This document shows positions 25,529-33,992 of a DNA stretch of 64,000 nucleotides, one piece after another (positions within the stretch are counted from its first letter, which is position 1; every line of letters begins with the position of its first letter). The notes beneath the pieces are model-generated. The model saw only the letters and a list, made by a program, of their open reading frames with translations, made no database searches and was not told the origin of the DNA. The DNA is from Pedobacter steynii (GTDB lineage Bacteria; Bacteroidota; Bacteroidia; Sphingobacteriales; Sphingobacteriaceae), in the NCBI RefSeq assembly GCF_001721645.1, contig NZ_CP017141.1, forward strand, positions 5,394,001 through 5,458,000, read 5' to 3'. Both the position numbers and the translations under genes were made by a program.

Positions 25529-26288
25529 ACGCGTTATTAGCTCCACATTAAGGTTTTATGCAGAGCTACAAAAACTCAAAAATACCCTGGCTATTTTAGT
25601 TGCAGTCGCACTCCCATTGTTTGTTGCCTTTTTAAGTTTTGTAATCTATCTTTCTGAGGGGCATAAACTAATTAATGCAGGAACAAATCCCTGGCACGGA
25701 TATATATACCACCTGCAAAAATTTTGGGCCGGTCTGCTGTTGCCGCTCACAATTATTCTTGAAGCATCATTAATCAACTCAATTGAGCACTCAAATAACA
25801 TGTGGAAGCAGATTTACTCTTTACCGGTTTCTAAATGCGCTGTTTATTTTTATAAGCTTTTAGCTTTCATCTTTCTAAATATCCTAACGGCGGTCAGCCT
25901 AACGTTTTTCATCCAATTGTTTGGCTTTCTTTTAATATTTATAAGACCCGAATTTGGATTTGATTCCCCGAGCCTCATTAAAGAAAGCCTGCTACTGTCG
26001 TTAAAAATGATGCTTGCATCCTCCGCAATTATTGGTTTTCAATTCTTACTGAGTTTCAATTTCCGGTCTTTTGTAATACCTACAGTGATTGGTTTTTGTA
26101 TAACAGTGGGCACGGGAATAGCCTCATCATGGAAACATATTGAGCTTTTACCTTATTCTTATCCCTCATTGTCGACAAATAGTCCGGATGCTCAAATTGG
26201 GAATATCTATATAATTATCGCTTTGTTATCCCTGGTATTGACATCAGCAGCAGGTTTTTATGTATCTTCAAAAAAGGAAATAAGTTGA
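25521..26288 (+). CDS. ABC-2 type permease, lantibiotic-immunity-like
   Basis: A 255-residue membrane protein with about six hydrophobic segments. The stretch SIEHSNNMWKQIYSLPVSKCAVYFYKL between helices 2 and 3 is characteristic of the ABC-2 permease group used in lantibiotic self-protection and related antimicrobial resistance. It overlaps the ATPase gene by 8 bases and the kinase gene by 4, which indicates translational coupling. Its substrate is unknown; a membrane-active peptide or lipid-cycle antibiotic is a reasonable inference. Confidence 0.85.
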   Translation: MIERVISSTLRFYAELQKLKNTLAILVAVALPLFVAFLSFVIYLSEGHKLINAGTNPWHGYIYHLQKFWAGLLLPLTIILEASLINSIEHSNNMWKQIYSLPVSKCAVYFYKLLAFIFLNILTAVSLTFFIQLFGFLLIFIRPEFGFDSPSLIKESLLLSLKMMLASSAIIGFQFLLSFNFRSFVIPTVIGFCITVGTGIASSWKHIELLPYSYPSLSTNSPDAQIGNIYIIIALLSLVLTSAAGFYVSSKKEIS

Positions 26289-27754
26289 GACCCGTTTTGA
26301 AGACAGCGATTTATACCATCATTCATATTTCAGTGTGGCTAATAGCGTATTCCCTGACCCTCAAAATAGCCAGTACGTCATTCTTTTATAATCCAGTGAT
26401 GTGGATTACTGGGATATTGGCTTTTTACATCAATATTTGTGTATTTATTCCCAGCTACCTACACAATAATAGCAGGTGGTTCAAGTATACCTGCTTAACT
26501 TTACTGGTGATTACCATTCTTAGCAGCATCGAATTTGGATTGGATTACCTGCTAAAACTAGAGCCTGTATTTATCAGAGGCAGATCACCGAATACATTTG
26601 TTGAAACCATTATCATATTCGGCGCTATTGCTTTCGTAAAAACAATTATTGTGATGCCACTATCTTATCTTTTTCAATTCATAAAAGATCTGATCGTTTA
26701 TAAGAAGGTGAGTGTATTCGCCGAAATATCTTTGCATATCCTCATCATCGCGATGTTTTACTTGCTCAGGATTATGGAATATCCGCAATGGGCACCGGAA
26801 AAAACGCCTTTTTTATTTTTATTCAAAGCGGTATATTCGTTCATACTTGTTACCATCAGCTTATCATTTTTCTATCTGAACTCCTTTTGGTTTATACCTT
26901 CTTTTCTGACTAAGGGGAAATACATGTTATATTTTTCATCGCTGATATTGATGATTATCGGATCAGTCTTGCTAGAATGGGCTATCTATTCCATCCCGGT
27001 CTTTACCCCTGAACAGATAAACGTACTAACGAAAACCATAGTCCCTTCGCTGGCATTTAAACTATTGATACTTTTAGCTTCCTTTTTGTATCAATTTACA
27101 AAAGACTGGTTCAAACATGAAAACCTGCGCAAGAAATTGGAATCAGAAAAGCTGCTTACAGAACTGGATCTTTTAAAGTTGCAGGTCCATCCGCATTTTT
27201 TATTCAATACGCTGAATAATATCTATTCGCAGGCTATGCAGGAAGATAGTCCCAAAACTGTTCAAAGTATAGCCAGATTAAGTGGTTTAATGCGTTACAT
27301 GCTAGAAGAATGCAACCAGGATCTGGTGCTGGTGAATAGGGAACTAGAATATATCCGAGATTATATAAGCCTGCAGAAATTAAGAATAGACCAGCATAAT
27401 CAAATTAAAGCTGATTATAAAACCGATCAATCCGACACATTTTTAATCGCGCCCATGCTATTAATTCCATTTATTGAAAATGCATTTAAATATGGAATCA
27501 GTAATAAATTCGTATCGTTTATTCACATGAAAATAGAGGTAACCGATGGTAAGCTACTCTTCTCTATTCAAAACCCAATTCATGAGCATAAGAATAGGCA
27601 AATAAGTACAGGGCTGGGCCTATTAAATGTCGGCCGGCGATTGACTCACTTATATCCGGACAATCACAAGCTTTCAATAAATGATAAGGATGGTATATTC
27701 AATGTAAATTTAACAATCAAGCTTTCATATGGACTGCATAGCAATAGACGATGA
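26285..27754 (+). CDS. LytS-type sensor histidine kinase
   Basis: A 489-residue kinase. Eight or so hydrophobic segments fill the first ~280 residues, giving a membrane sensor without a large periplasmic domain. The catalytic part has the LytS/His_kinase motif LQVHPHFLFNTLNNIYSQA with the phospho-His at residue 302, then MLLIPFIENAFKYGIS (N box) and STGLGLLNVGRRL (G box). The start is a TTG at 26285 overlapping the permease stop as TTGA; no ATG occurs nearby in frame. It ends 26 bases inside the response regulator gene. It is the cognate partner of that regulator. Confidence 0.92.
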   Translation: MRPVLKTAIYTIIHISVWLIAYSLTLKIASTSFFYNPVMWITGILAFYINICVFIPSYLHNNSRWFKYTCLTLLVITILSSIEFGLDYLLKLEPVFIRGRSPNTFVETIIIFGAIAFVKTIIVMPLSYLFQFIKDLIVYKKVSVFAEISLHILIIAMFYLLRIMEYPQWAPEKTPFLFLFKAVYSFILVTISLSFFYLNSFWFIPSFLTKGKYMLYFSSLILMIIGSVLLEWAIYSIPVFTPEQINVLTKTIVPSLAFKLLILLASFLYQFTKDWFKHENLRKKLESEKLLTELDLLKLQVHPHFLFNTLNNIYSQAMQEDSPKTVQSIARLSGLMRYMLEECNQDLVLVNRELEYIRDYISLQKLRIDQHNQIKADYKTDQSDTFLIAPMLLIPFIENAFKYGISNKFVSFIHMKIEVTDGKLLFSIQNPIHEHKNRQISTGLGLLNVGRRLTHLYPDNHKLSINDKDGIFNVNLTIKLSYGLHSNRR

Positions 27755-28439
27755 GCCGCTGGCGCTGGATGTGATCGAATATCATTCAGAAAGAATTCCG
27801 TTCATTAACATAAATTCGGTATTCACCGATGCCTTTAAAGCACTGGATTACCTACAATGTAATGCGGTAAACCTGGTTTTTATGGATATTTCCATGCCGG
27901 ATATTTCCGGTTTACAATTGATTAAAAGTCTCCCAGATCCTCCAATGGTTATTTTTACAACAGCTTTTAGTAATTATGCTGCCGAAAGTTATGAGGTGAA
28001 CGCAGTTGACTACCTGATAAAGCCTATTGAATTTGATCGGTTTTTAATTGCCTGTAATAAGGCAAATGCTATTTACAAGAGGGAGATGAACCCTGAAAAT
28101 GTTCCATCAGGTAAATTCATGATTATTAAAAGCGGGCATGAATCCTTTAAGATCAATTTTGAAGATGTTCAATACATTGAGGCAGAAGGTAACCTTGTGA
28201 ATTTTGTAGCTAGCGACAAAAAGGTCGTTACAAGGCTATCCATAAAAGAAGTTTTGAAATTACTTCCGAAAGAACAGTTCATTCAAGTACACAGGTCTTT
28301 TATTATATCATTGTCTTATCTAAAAAAGTTTGAAAATCATCAGCTAATTGTGGCAGATAGGAGTATACCATTAGGTGGAATTTATAAACAGCAATTTATT
28401 GACCTTCTCAACGGAAATAAAACTAAATCAACATCATGA
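27729..28439 (+). CDS. LytTR-type response regulator
   Basis: A 236-residue regulator. The receiver domain has the acidic pair IDDEP at the start, the phospho-Asp in FMDISMPD (D53), and the conserved Lys in DYLIKPIEF. The C-terminal LytTR DNA-binding domain runs from FEDVQYIEAEGNLVNFV to FIQVHRSFIISLSYLKKF. It overlaps the kinase gene by 26 bases and the serine hydrolase gene by 4. It most likely controls this operon. No clear direct repeat for its binding was found in the upstream leader. Confidence 0.93.
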   Translation: MDCIAIDDEPLALDVIEYHSERIPFININSVFTDAFKALDYLQCNAVNLVFMDISMPDISGLQLIKSLPDPPMVIFTTAFSNYAAESYEVNAVDYLIKPIEFDRFLIACNKANAIYKREMNPENVPSGKFMIIKSGHESFKINFEDVQYIEAEGNLVNFVASDKKVVTRLSIKEVLKLLPKEQFIQVHRSFIISLSYLKKFENHQLIVADRSIPLGGIYKQQFIDLLNGNKTKSTS

Positions 28440-29560
28440 GACTCGCACTGATCTATCTTATACTACCCATTTTTTTTTTAAGCTGCTCATCTTCCCATCA
28501 TGAATTTGAAGGTAAAAATAGTGAGGAAGCAGTTATTCTGGAGCTTGATAAGATTATTGCAGAAAATTTACCCAAAAACAGAAGTATATCCGGGGCTATC
28601 GTCAAGGGGGATAAAGTCATCTGGTCGAAAGCATATGGAGTTTCTGATTTGGAGACTCAGTCTAAGGCAGACACGGCTACTATTTATCGTATTGGTTCAA
28701 TTTCAAAACCATTTACTGCCTTTTTAATGATGCTTTTGGTACAGGATAGCATCATTAATCTGGATGATCCTGTTGAATTATATTTCCCGGAGATAAAAAG
28801 ACTCAAAGGATATTCGGATGCTACAAAAATCACCTTCAAACAATTAGCTAGTCATACTTCCGGATTGGTGAGAGAACCAGATTTACTAAAGGCTGCTTCC
28901 GGCCCCATTGAAGGATGGGAGAGTAAAATTTTGGCAGCCATACCAACCACCTCCTTTGAATCTAAACCTGGCGAGAAGTTTAGCTATTCAAATATTGGAT
29001 ACGGGATTTTAGGATTGGCTCTTTCCAAAGCTGCAAAAAAGCCTTTCATTGAATTGATTGAGAAAAGGATTTTTGAGCCCTTGAATATGAATTCCAGTTA
29101 CTTTGCTGTGCCTAAAGAAAAACTTTCAGATTTAGCAGCTGGGATTCAGGATTCTGATGGAGAGATGGATGTCAAAACGCCCCTGCTTGAGCATAAGGGG
29201 CGTGGATACAAAGTTCCTAATGGAGGCATATATTCTACTCCCAATGATTTGGCGAAATTCATGATATACAACATGGGGACTTCATCTAATCTTGTGTCAG
29301 GTGAAAATTTAGCAATGATGCAAAATGAAATAACTGGTATTGGGGAGCGGAATTATTATGGCATAGGATTTTTTGTTAATAAGAGAGACCAATTGACCGT
29401 AATAAATCACGGTGGGGCGGTTGCCGGGTATACCGCTAACTTTGCTTTTACAAGAGAGAATAAATATGGAATCATACTTATGAGGAACTATTCTCAAGGA
29501 GAACCTGATATTTGGGAACTACCCTTTGAATTATTAGAGGCTCTGAATAAAGTTAAGTAA
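28436..29560 (+). CDS. Serine beta-lactamase-like hydrolase, lipoprotein
   Basis: A 374-residue penicillin-binding-protein/class C beta-lactamase fold. The signal ends in a lipobox (FFLSC, Cys17), so it is anchored to a membrane. The catalytic motifs are SISK (S88, K91), YSN (184-186) and HGG (325-327, in the place of the KTG motif). It starts in an ATGA overlap with the response regulator stop, so it belongs to the same operon. The family includes D-aminopeptidases, esterases and peptidoglycan enzymes; beta-lactam hydrolysis is not shown. Coupling to a peptide-antibiotic-type ABC exporter suggests an envelope or peptide-degrading role. Confidence 0.9.
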   Translation: MRLALIYLILPIFFLSCSSSHHEFEGKNSEEAVILELDKIIAENLPKNRSISGAIVKGDKVIWSKAYGVSDLETQSKADTATIYRIGSISKPFTAFLMMLLVQDSIINLDDPVELYFPEIKRLKGYSDATKITFKQLASHTSGLVREPDLLKAASGPIEGWESKILAAIPTTSFESKPGEKFSYSNIGYGILGLALSKAAKKPFIELIEKRIFEPLNMNSSYFAVPKEKLSDLAAGIQDSDGEMDVKTPLLEHKGRGYKVPNGGIYSTPNDLAKFMIYNMGTSSNLVSGENLAMMQNEITGIGERNYYGIGFFVNKRDQLTVINHGGAVAGYTANFAFTRENKYGIILMRNYSQGEPDIWELPFELLEALNKVK

Positions 29561-29625
29561 TAAATGAATATAAAAACATCCGGAGGCATACTATAGTAGG
29601 CTGTTTTTGAAATATCTTTTAATGC

Positions 29626-29654
29626 AAAAAGCCCCAGATTTCTCTGAGGCTTTT
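29626..29654 (-). terminator. Intrinsic terminator after tRNA-Lys
   Basis: On the minus strand an 8-bp stem (GCCTCAGA with TCTGGGGC, one G-U pair) around a GAAA loop is followed by five T residues. It lies two bases downstream of the tRNA 3' end. The flanking A-run on the other side could also help terminate plus-strand transcription from the serine hydrolase operon. Confidence 0.85.
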
Positions 29655-29656
29655 CG

Positions 29657-29729
29657 TGATCCCGCTGGGATTCGAACCCAGGACCACTACATTAAAAGTG
29701 TAATGCTCTACCAGCTGAGCTACGGAATC
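29657..29729 (-). tRNA. tRNA-Lys(UUU)
   Basis: 73 bases fold as a complete cloverleaf. The acceptor stem is GATTCCG/CGGGATC, the D arm is GCTC/GAGC, and the anticodon stem is TTACA/TGTAG with loop CTTTTAA (anticodon TTT). The T arm is CTGGG/CCCAG with loop TTCGAAT, and the discriminator base is A. CCA is not encoded. It is a single gene with its own terminator. The 309-base gap between the flanking protein genes holds nothing else I can identify. Confidence 0.95.
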
Positions 29730-29869
29730 GTACTATTTTCCCTTGTTTCGGGAGTGCAAAAGTATAATTTTTACTCAAATATTCTGCTTTACAGTTATGA
29801 AATATTGAAAATAAAATCAATTTACTTTCTAATATATTGATATATAAGAATAAAAATTTTTGGCTGGCA

Positions 29870-30586
29870 CTAAATATTGAGGTCAGTTAATTGCATTTTG
29901 GTGTTTTTTGGAAGTGCAATTGATAAAGCATTTCCCTCAATCAGATAGCTCTGTACCTTATACTGATCGAAGTTTGTAAAATAAGAAAGATAAAAATCTT
30001 TTTCTTCTTCGAATTTCTTCAGCTCAATAATTTCCAAAGGAATCATCAACCCACATCTGATGGTTTTTGCTAAAGCTTCTTTTACCGTCCAGAATAAAAC
30101 CTCTCCAAGAGGAGCTTTGAGTCCGGAACTTCTTATCAGTAAGCGCTCCTGAGCGGTAAGTTGTTCGTCGATTACCTGCGCATTGCCTGTCGCAATTGCT
30201 TCTATATCAATTCCCATCGGATGTTCCTCGGGGAAAGCAATAGCGGTAGCCCAGGAATCGCCATGTGCAATGCTCACCTGAATATTTTCTGTTCCCTGAT
30301 GTCTGACCACTGGCTGCTGAAACACTCCAGGAGCAATTTCAATGGCCGAAGGATCTTTACAGGACAAACATTGCATTAAAGCCATCTTTGCACAATAACG
30401 ACCTAAAAGATAACTATGCTGACGTTTTTCATACTGAAGCGTTTTGAAATATTCATATTCTGAAAGATGCAGAAAACCCTTTGCAAGACCTTTCAGTTCT
30501 TCGAGGCTGCTTTCAATGATACATAAGGCACCAGAATAGCTACTTTCCGCCCTTAACAATTCAATCTTTTTTAAATAGGTTTTCAT
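29870..30586 (-). CDS. 4'-phosphopantetheinyl transferase (Sfp-like)
   Basis: A 238-residue enzyme that transfers phosphopantetheine from CoA to carrier proteins. The two hallmark motifs are MGIDIEA (metal-binding D127 and E129) and FWTVKEALAK (residues ~165-174). The fold is split into two similar halves, as in Sfp/HetI-type enzymes. No polyketide or non-ribosomal peptide synthetase genes are in the window, so it may serve a distant cluster, fatty acid synthesis or aryl-polyene-type carriers. It is divergent from the S41 peptidase gene. Confidence 0.88.
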   Translation of the reverse strand: MKTYLKKIELLRAESSYSGALCIIESSLEELKGLAKGFLHLSEYEYFKTLQYEKRQHSYLLGRYCAKMALMQCLSCKDPSAIEIAPGVFQQPVVRHQGTENIQVSIAHGDSWATAIAFPEEHPMGIDIEAIATGNAQVIDEQLTAQERLLIRSSGLKAPLGEVLFWTVKEALAKTIRCGLMIPLEIIELKKFEEEKDFYLSYFTNFDQYKVQSYLIEGNALSIALPKNTKMQLTDLNI

Positions 30587-30755
30587 TAAAAATGTCAGCT
30601 GCTATACACTTGTTTGATCAGGTAAACATAAACAAATTATCTCAGGACATCTTGTCTATAGTTTGGTAAACAGTGTTTTTTCTTAAATATTAATTGATTT
30701 ATGTTTTTTATTTTTAAACTACCTGTTTTAAGCAGGAAACGATCTATATTTGGCA

Positions 30756-31904
30756 ATGAAAAAAATAGGTTATTTAAACATCGTCTTTGTTTTTATTCTT
30801 TTTTTTGCGGTCTCCTGTAAAAAAGATCCGGTAATAAACCATAATGGTGCTACGGATAGTTTTTCGCAAATATTCATACAGTTTTGGGATAAAATGAACT
30901 ACCAATATGTTTATTGGGATAAAGAATCAACAGACTGGAACCTGGTGTATAAAAAGTATAAGCCTCTTTTTGATCAGCTTGGAAACAGCGATGAGGATAA
31001 AAGAAAAGCAGCGACCTATTTTCAACAGATGACCAGTGGTCTTACCGATAATCATTTCAGCATCAGCTTTAACGATGGGGCTTTAAGCAATTTAACCGTT
31101 AACCCGGCTTACGACAGGAAAATCAGATCTGAGAATTTTCATAGCAGGTTTAATTATGTGGAGGTGGTTAAAACCTATTTAGATCCCGGTTTCTTGTCGG
31201 GCAAAGGAAACATTACCAAAAACGGCGTGCCTATAAATGTTACTTCCGGTACCCTAAACAATAACCTGCTCTATTTTCATTGTAATTTTTTTGCACTTAA
31301 GAAATCCTATGATTCAAATAATACACAGGTAAAGATGGTGTTGGACTATTTCTTTTCCCAGCTTAAGCAAAGTACAAATCCCATAAAAGGAGTGATACTT
31401 GATTTGAGGAGCAACAGTGGGGGAGAAATTATTGATCTGAATTTTTTTGCGGGAAAACTCGTTAATAAAGACATCACATTTGGATACGCCAGGGGCAAAA
31501 GCGGACTCGGGAAATTAAGTTATCTGCCCTGGCTGGAGTCCAGATTGAAGCGTGACCCTACATATGAAACCACTATTCCTGTGATATTATTGGCAGATAA
31601 TTTTTCCGCATCATTGGCTGAGATTATGACTCTTGCCTTAAAATCTCCAAAAAACCTGGTGATCGGTGAACAAACGTACGGTGCCACCGGGGCGATCTCT
31701 GACGCTGCAATTTTTAATTCCGGATCTTTCGAGCTGGGAAACTTTGCATCGGTAACCACATCGGCAGTAGAATTCAAAGGTATAGATGGAACGTTTTATG
31801 AGAATGTGGGCATTACTCCTGATTTGTATGTTCCATTTAACCTTCAGGAATTAGCCCGGAATAAAGATCTTCAACTGGAATTAGCCATACGTCAATTTAA
31901 ATAA
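30756..31904 (+). CDS. S41 family peptidase-like lipoprotein
   Basis: A 382-residue protein with a lipoprotein signal (MKKIGYLNIVFVFILFFAVSC, Cys near residue 21). The C-terminal processing-protease fold is clear: VILDLRSNSGGEI and ILLADNFSASLAEIMTLA (with the nucleophile Ser of the SAS motif), then KNLVIGEQTYGATGA. The Lys that normally serves as general base in tail-specific proteases (GKG after the T) is not seen; ATG replaces it, so activity may be altered. It lies 3 bases from an outer-membrane barrel gene, forming an operon. A TATATTTG box lies only 3 bases before the start codon. Confidence 0.82.
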   Translation: MKKIGYLNIVFVFILFFAVSCKKDPVINHNGATDSFSQIFIQFWDKMNYQYVYWDKESTDWNLVYKKYKPLFDQLGNSDEDKRKAATYFQQMTSGLTDNHFSISFNDGALSNLTVNPAYDRKIRSENFHSRFNYVEVVKTYLDPGFLSGKGNITKNGVPINVTSGTLNNNLLYFHCNFFALKKSYDSNNTQVKMVLDYFFSQLKQSTNPIKGVILDLRSNSGGEIIDLNFFAGKLVNKDITFGYARGKSGLGKLSYLPWLESRLKRDPTYETTIPVILLADNFSASLAEIMTLALKSPKNLVIGEQTYGATGAISDAAIFNSGSFELGNFASVTTSAVEFKGIDGTFYENVGITPDLYVPFNLQELARNKDLQLELAIRQFK

Positions 31905-31907
31905 GAG

Positions 31908-32606
31908 ATGACCATTAAAAAATTACGCTATATATTGACCGTGTTAACTGTGATGTATGCAAGCACGGCCATTGCTCAACTGAACATCGGTGTTGATGCC
32001 GGGATATCCTATAATAAACTGCAGGTTGAAATGGCAGATGATGAAATACGCCTGTCAAAGAATAGTGGTTATATCGTCAATGTTAATATCGATCAAAAGA
32101 TTAATAAATGGCTTGCGATAGAAGTTTCTCCAGGCTTGATACAAAAGAACTACAGGGTTGAAAACAAGAATAATATCTATCAAAACGTAACTAATACTTA
32201 TCTGCATTTGCCCATCACCGCAAAATATGAGATGAAAGTTTTAAAAAAAATAAATCTATCCGCGGCTTTAGGCGCTTATTATGCATATTGGATAGAAAGC
32301 ACGATGGAAGGGGTTGCGCCTAATGTTTTTGAACTTTCAACCAATCCGGAAGGAAATGAAACCGTTAGGTTGGAGCGGATTAAATCGAACTATAGATTTA
32401 ATGCGAAACAGGATAACAGGTCTGAATTTGGCTGGGTTGCCAAAATTGGATTGGACTATAGGGTCTTAAAAAATGTTTCTGCCACTATAAAAGGACATTT
32501 TTATCAATCGATTACTGATCAGCAAAAACGGGTATCTGAGATACATGCCCAAAAGTACAACCAAACCACAGCGCTGACCATAGGGGGTGTTTATCATTTT
32601 CAATAA
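31908..32606 (+). CDS. Outer-membrane beta-barrel protein, PorT-like
   Basis: A 232-residue protein with a signal peptide ending around STAIAQ. Alternating hydrophobic/polar strands fill the rest (LAIEVSPGLIQKNYRV, YLHLPITAKYEMKVL, GWVAKIGLDYRVLK) and the last residue is an aromatic-adjacent barrel end (GGVYHFQ). This is the outer-membrane beta-barrel family common in Bacteroidota. It follows the S41 gene by 3 bases and is translated from the same message. The function is unknown. Confidence 0.8.
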   Translation: MTIKKLRYILTVLTVMYASTAIAQLNIGVDAGISYNKLQVEMADDEIRLSKNSGYIVNVNIDQKINKWLAIEVSPGLIQKNYRVENKNNIYQNVTNTYLHLPITAKYEMKVLKKINLSAALGAYYAYWIESTMEGVAPNVFELSTNPEGNETVRLERIKSNYRFNAKQDNRSEFGWVAKIGLDYRVLKNVSATIKGHFYQSITDQQKRVSEIHAQKYNQTTALTIGGVYHFQ

Positions 32607-32672
32607 GTTGGATTGGCGTCACAATTAAATAAATATTGCTCCGTTTTACGTATGGTGAAAAAGCCGGTGCTT

Positions 32673-33644
32673 ATGAAACAATTAATGGCGATCATTATCT
32701 TCACTTTTTCCGTTGCAATTGGAAAGGGTAAATCGATAATAAAGAAAAATACAGCCAGAATTGATACGACAGAAGTGGTCACGATCGGAGGAATAAAGCA
32801 ATTCATAAAACTTCAGGGAGCAGACCAGGCCAGGCCATTACTGCTGTTTCTTCATGGAGGTCCCGGAACTTCATTGATCCCCGTTGCTGATACATTTACC
32901 GATAAACTTAGGGAGAAATTTGTAGTCGTTCAATGGGACCAAAGAGAGGTTGGGGAAACCTTAAAACTAAACTCTTCTCCTGAAAAGCTCTCTCTTGCCC
33001 TGGTTCAAAAAGATACCCACGAATTGATCCGGTATCTGCTTAAAAAGTTTAATCAAAAAAAGCTGTTTCTGGCTTCGCATTCTTTTGGTTCAATGTTGGG
33101 ATTTAATATAGCGGATAAACATCCCGAATTACTGCATGCTTATATCCCAATCAGTGGAATTATAGATCAAAGAAAAAGTGAGAAGTTAACGATAGAGATG
33201 CTGATCAATTGGGCTGGAGAAACAAAGAATGAAAGCGCTATAAGAGAGCTTACCCTGGTGAAGCTTCCGTTTGATGACCAGGATGATCTTTTTTATGCTC
33301 AAAAATGGTTATTTATACATAATGGTGTTGATTTTGCGAAAAAGGAAGACTTTAAAGCTAAATATTATAATTGGTTGGCCACCTGGTTTCCGATGTGGAA
33401 GACTGCAGTAGCCAATAATCTTTTCAAAACACTGCCTGCACTGAAATGTCCCGTTTATTTTATAGAAGGGAATGGCGACCAGCAGAAATCTCATTATCTG
33501 GTGGAAGATTATTATAAGTTTTTAAAAGCGCCAAAGAAAGGGCTGTTCTGGTTTGAGGAATCCGGACATACGGTTTTCAATACTGAACCGGAGAAGCTAC
33601 AACAGGTAATCATAGAAAAGATATTACCAGCAACACTCCAATAA
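32673..33644 (+). CDS. Alpha/beta hydrolase, prolyl-iminopeptidase-like
   Basis: A protein of 323 residues from the ATG at 32673, which gives a signal-like start (MKQLMAIIIFTFSVAIGKGKS). The ATG at 32652 (MVKKPVL...) is a less likely alternative, and the frame stays open further upstream. The oxyanion motif is HGGPGTS, the nucleophile elbow is SHSFGS, and the C-terminal GHTVF-type His (ESGHTVFN) completes the triad. The HGGPG motif is typical of the S33 proline iminopeptidase group. It is probably periplasmic. It follows the barrel gene by 66 bases and may share its transcript. Confidence 0.82.
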   Translation: MKQLMAIIIFTFSVAIGKGKSIIKKNTARIDTTEVVTIGGIKQFIKLQGADQARPLLLFLHGGPGTSLIPVADTFTDKLREKFVVVQWDQREVGETLKLNSSPEKLSLALVQKDTHELIRYLLKKFNQKKLFLASHSFGSMLGFNIADKHPELLHAYIPISGIIDQRKSEKLTIEMLINWAGETKNESAIRELTLVKLPFDDQDDLFYAQKWLFIHNGVDFAKKEDFKAKYYNWLATWFPMWKTAVANNLFKTLPALKCPVYFIEGNGDQQKSHYLVEDYYKFLKAPKKGLFWFEESGHTVFNTEPEKLQQVIIEKILPATLQ

Positions 33645-33718
33645 TGCCGGGTTCGTGTTCATCTTATTCATTATTCGGTAAAGCGGGGTTTTGACATGCA
33701 AATCGCTATTGATCTGTA

Positions 33719-33726
33719 TATATTTG
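33719..33726 (+). promoter_or_regulatory. TAnnTTTG promoter box upstream of the small HTH gene
   Basis: TATATTTG matches the Bacteroidota -7 box. A TTTG lies 25 bases upstream (33690-33693), a looser spacing than usual. Transcription would start near 33733, which is after the first possible ATG (33730) and so favours the ATG at 33742 or 33745 as the start of the HTH protein. Confidence 0.45.
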
Positions 33727-33744
33727 AACATGAGATGTTTTATG

Positions 33745-33948
33745 ATGCAAAATCGAATTCGGCTCTATCGCAAGGAAAAAGGGCTCACACAAATGGAATT
33801 TGCTAAAATACTTAACCTAACTCCATATAAATTCCGTAGCTTGGAGAATGGAAAAGTATTGCCGTCTCAGGAAATGGCGATGAAGATGGTGGAAATACTT
33901 GAAGTAACCATCGAAGATGTTTTCTTTATTGAAGAAACTCAACGTTGA
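33745..33948 (+). CDS. Small Cro/CI-type helix-turn-helix regulator
   Basis: A 67-residue protein starting MQNRIRLYRKEKGLTQ, followed by MEFAKILNLTPYKFRSLENGKVLPS. This is a full XRE helix-turn-helix domain and little else. Starts at 33730 and 33742 are possible in the same frame; the promoter position and family N-termini favour 33745. It sits just upstream of porV on the same strand with a 44-base gap, so it could regulate the surface-protein locus, but this is inference. Confidence 0.85.
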   Translation: MQNRIRLYRKEKGLTQMEFAKILNLTPYKFRSLENGKVLPSQEMAMKMVEILEVTIEDVFFIEETQR

Positions 33949-33992
33949 CAAATTAAGCCGGTAGACGTATTGAACATTGTAATTTTCAAGGC

